Assembly: GCF_022406875.1 (NCBI RefSeq)
Contig: NZ_CP023018.1
Location: 655,575-719,574, forward strand
DNA from: Ectothiorhodosinus mongolicus
GTDB lineage: Bacteria > Pseudomonadota > Gammaproteobacteria > Ectothiorhodospirales > Ectothiorhodospiraceae
Length of the DNA: 64,000 nt
Direction of reading: 5' to 3'
The position numbers and the translations under genes are program-made. Below, one piece after another: positions 61,576-64,000 of the stretch (position 1 is the first letter of the stretch; each line of letters opens with the position of its first letter). The notes beneath the pieces were generated by a model. It was given only the letters and a program-made list of their open reading frames with translations. It was not told the origin of the DNA and ran no database searches.

Positions 61576-62246
61576 CTCTCCAGTTCAGGTTGTGACCAGA
61601 AGGCACCACGCTTCAGGAAGGCGCCGATTAGCGCCATATCAAAGTCATAGGGTGCACCAGGACGTTCGGGGTGCCACTGAATACCCAGAATGGCCTCAAC
61701 GGGGTGATAGAATCCCTCGACGACATCGCCATCCGACAACGCGAAAGGAACTAGCCCCGGCCCCAACCCAGAAATCGTCACACCCTGATCGTGATAGCTG
61801 TTGACTACTATATGCTCGCGACCAGCTAACTCCACGAATTGAGGGGAGCACAGTGTGACATCATGTCGCGTGCCACCGTGGTCCTGCCCCGATACGCTAG
61901 CGATATCGGTCTCGACTGTTCCACCTCGCAGCGCGTTGAGCACCTGCAAACCGCGGCACACCCCCAGCACCGGGCGACCACAAGTGCGGCACCAGTCCAC
62001 CAGTGCCCGCTCAGTTTCGTCGCGTGCAGTACATTCGCCCCAGTCGTTGCCATTGGACAGAATCGCAGCGTCAATCTCTAAGTCTGATGCCCACCGCGCG
62101 ACCCGGTCGGGTGCATTGAGCAGTGGCAGAAGCACGATTTCGGGAGAGATCACGTGAAGGTAGCGATACCAGTCCTCGCTCACCGCGTCGCGCGCCTCGC
62201 CATGTACGGGTTCTATCATCCGTCTTGTCGAGATGGCTATCCGCAT
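61572..62246 (-). CDS. C26-family amidotransferase, gamma-glutamyl-CDP-amidate hydrolase-like
   Basis: 224 aa class I glutamine amidotransferase-like hydrolase. The nucleophile is in RPVLGVCRGLQVLNALRGG near residue 102 and the His-Glu pair in AILGIQWHPERPGAPYDF near 197, so the triad looks intact. Family members include PuuD and Cj1417, which cleaves glutamate from gamma-glutamyl-CDP-amidate to release CDP-phosphoramidate. Context supports the latter. It lies 38 bp downstream of the PEP-utilising enzyme gene. Confidence 0.87.
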   Translation of the reverse strand: MRIAISTRRMIEPVHGEARDAVSEDWYRYLHVISPEIVLLPLLNAPDRVARWASDLEIDAAILSNGNDWGECTARDETERALVDWCRTCGRPVLGVCRGLQVLNALRGGTVETDIASVSGQDHGGTRHDVTLCSPQFVELAGREHIVVNSYHDQGVTISGLGPGLVPFALSDGDVVEGFYHPVEAILGIQWHPERPGAPYDFDMALIGAFLKRGAFWSQPELER

Positions 62247-62284
62247 GTTGGTCCGTCCATTACCGACTACACTCCGTGGTGTTA

Positions 62285-64000
62285 TCAGTGCTCCACCAGC
62301 TTGATGGTGCCTGCGGCACAGTCCAACTCGATCTGGTTGCTGCGCGTGACTCGCTCGAAGATCTGCTCACCGCAGCCGATGGCGGCAGGGATATTCAACT
62401 CCGCGCACCGGATCGCCATATGCGAATTCGCCCCCCCGAACTGCGTCACCAGCCCCAGAATGTTGCGGGTAAAGATCCAGTCGAAACCGGGATCGGCGCT
62501 TTCGATGGCAACGATCTTGCCGTCCAGCAAACCTGGGGCGATGTTGGTGCTGCTGACATGTAAGCAGACACCAGTCACCTGTTTGAGGGTTACGAAATTG
62601 GGCTGTTCAAGCAGCATCGGCACGACAAAGAGATCCGAGTGCCGTGTCAGCAGGAAGGGCAAGCGCACACCAGTCGTAACCTCGTGTTCTCGCCTTCCAG
62701 ACTCGGCGCGGACGCGCAAATGCTCCTCGAAGGAACGGCCATGCTGAACCACAGTGCAATCCATCAATTCGCGGATATCGAGATGCGACAGTTCGTCCCG
62801 GCTCAGGCGCTGGTCCTCACCCCAGGCGGCTAGCACTTCCAAGCAGGCGCTGATACTGCGTGTGAAGACCAGCTTAGCCCATTCGCGACCTCGGATCGCC
62901 TCGCGGCAATATTGCAGGAAGTCATTACAGGAGAGGGAAAAACCTGCGGCCGAGAGCCGCTTTTCGATCTCGGCGGATTTCGCTGGACTCAAAACGAAGG
63001 GTTCGGTTGCGGGAGGCGAGTCGCCCGAGATAGAAAACACCTCCTCGCCACGCTGGTCATAACGCAGCGACATAATGTCATAGGTGCCTGGGCGCAGATG
63101 CCCATAATCGCGCAGCAGATCCTCCAGTTTGATCTCGCCTTCCCGAAAGCGGTGAATATTGACGATGAATTCGGTGACAACGCTGGTGATGCTCTGGTTG
63201 AACGCATTGATGTCGTCGCCACTCAGCAAGCCCTCCTCGCGTAAAGATTGTAGCAGCGCCTTGGCGATGAACCCATGCCGCGCGAGAATCGAGAAGGGGA
63301 TAGTGCCCAGCTCGATGCAATTTTCTAGCAATTCCCTAGCCAGATCGATCGTAGGGGGGTGTTCTTGCTCACCTGCCAGCACCTCGTATCTCGCCTGCAA
63401 CTCATTCACAGCGATCACCTGCTGGGCAACAGAGGCCCGGCGTCCGTCAACTAGATCCACCGTCATTTCGCGATAAGCTTCGTGGATCAGGACCATCTCG
63501 TCTTGGGTGACATCCTCGGGGAGCATCTGCCGTGCGCGGGTGTCGAAATCGAAGGTCCAAGCTGTCAGGGCGATGCCGAATTCAACCTTGTCGTGTAGCA
63601 ACGGGTTATCGGCCAGTTTGTGCAGCCAGTACAACACCATGCGATTTGCCAGATCGTCTGGGATGGTTGCAGGAATGAAACTACGCAGGCTCTGGCGTAC
63701 GTCAATATACGGCTGGCCAGCGCAGGATACCATCAGCGGCTTGCCGCGCGGATGGAAATAGCCCATGCGCTCGCGGGCCACGCGCCAGACACTGTCGGTG
63801 ATGACATAGCGGTAGAGACTGAAGGCTAATCGCCGTGGCGCGTTACCGATGATCTCAGCCGGGTTCCAGTCCGGCATCTTGCCAAGGATAGTCGCGGTTT
63901 TTGAATCCCCACCCTCCAGAAGCAACCGTGGTGCGACGGATTTCTCCAGCCGCACCAGCGCATCGTCGATGCGCTGGCTCAGCCCACGGCTCCAGTTCGG
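62285..64000 (-). CDS. PEP-synthase-like enzyme, L-glutamine kinase (Cj1418)-like; 5' end outside window
   Basis: At least 571 codons, still open at the window end, so the start and probably an ATP-grasp domain lie beyond. The C-terminal swivelling phosphohistidine domain is clear: KIVAIESADPGFDWIFTRNILGLVTQFGGANSHMAIRCAELNIPAAIGCG, with the active His in NSH. In C. jejuni Cj1418, such an enzyme phosphorylates the amide nitrogen of L-glutamine. The order kinase, amidotransferase, cytidylyltransferase, APS kinase is the same. A frame from 63955 (GTG) is also open but is internal. Confidence 0.82.
   Translation of the reverse strand, partial: PNWSRGLSQRIDDALVRLEKSVAPRLLLEGGDSKTATILGKMPDWNPAEIIGNAPRRLAFSLYRYVITDSVWRVARERMGYFHPRGKPLMVSCAGQPYIDVRQSLRSFIPATIPDDLANRMVLYWLHKLADNPLLHDKVEFGIALTAWTFDFDTRARQMLPEDVTQDEMVLIHEAYREMTVDLVDGRRASVAQQVIAVNELQARYEVLAGEQEHPPTIDLARELLENCIELGTIPFSILARHGFIAKALLQSLREEGLLSGDDINAFNQSITSVVTEFIVNIHRFREGEIKLEDLLRDYGHLRPGTYDIMSLRYDQRGEEVFSISGDSPPATEPFVLSPAKSAEIEKRLSAAGFSLSCNDFLQYCREAIRGREWAKLVFTRSISACLEVLAAWGEDQRLSRDELSHLDIRELMDCTVVQHGRSFEEHLRVRAESGRREHEVTTGVRLPFLLTRHSDLFVVPMLLEQPNFVTLKQVTGVCLHVSSTNIAPGLLDGKIVAIESADPGFDWIFTRNILGLVTQFGGANSHMAIRCAELNIPAAIGCGEQIFERVTRSNQIELDCAAGTIKLVEH

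Overview
The window is a surface-polysaccharide (O-antigen/capsule type) locus of a proteobacterium, most likely a gammaproteobacterium. The evidence is a Wzx/Wzy-type gene repertoire, many small type II toxin-antitoxin (TA) modules, IS3-family elements, and two dispersed short palindromic repeat families. The species cannot be named from the sequence. No rRNA, tRNA or CRISPR array was seen.

Layout. 1-3003 (+ strand): the end of an O-antigen ligase/polymerase and two GT4 glycosyltransferases. 3059-12387 (- strand): TylF-like methyltransferase, ELM1-like protein, WbpM-type 4,6-dehydratase, Wzz, gmd, manC, galE and a YdcF/DUF218 protein, with copies of a GGGGACAGATTTATTTT repeat in nearly every gap. 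12452-17600: TA modules around a PglC-type initiating sugar transferase. 17643-25840: a compact one-strand block that looks like a defence island (AbiE remnant, HEPN/DUF4209 protein, pentapeptide-like membrane protein, FRG protein, two unknowns, a metallo-beta-lactamase fold protein, HigB plus HigA/ImmA). 25927-32092: more TA modules, three decayed copies of one GNAT gene and a deleted IS3 copy. 32264-40057: a second sugar block (epimerase, GT4, tviB/tviC-like pair, GT4, Wzy, GT2). 40160-45571: two abutting IS3 elements, a frameshifted and chimeric glycosyltransferase, an unknown gene and duplicated fragments. 45591-52432: GT, DegT aminotransferase, SDR, GT-methyltransferase fusion, rfbA and rfbB. 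52640-55245: nested IS elements and a broken UDP-xylose synthase. 55237-57470: FkbM methyltransferase and a capsule-type transferase. 57935-64000: a compact operon whose first four genes match, in kind and in order, the Campylobacter jejuni Cj1418-Cj1415 pathway for activated phosphoramidate, followed by formyltransferase-like and sulfotransferase-like genes.

How it works together. gmd/manC supply GDP-mannose derivatives. galE, tviB/tviC, rfbA/rfbB/DegT and WbpM supply UDP- and dTDP-linked sugars. The PglC-type enzyme would start the lipid-linked unit; the GTs extend it; Wzy, Wzz and the ligase polymerise, size and attach it. The methyltransferases and the phosphoramidate-like operon would decorate it. 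No Wzx flippase was recognised.

Most striking points: the predicted CDP-phosphoramidate operon with a sulfotransferase-like candidate transferase; the FRG / pentapeptide-membrane / HEPN operon as a candidate undescribed defence system; two in-frame palindromic repeat insertions inside rfbB; repeats that supply codons at the ends of several genes; and a G7 tract that splits a glycosyltransferase.
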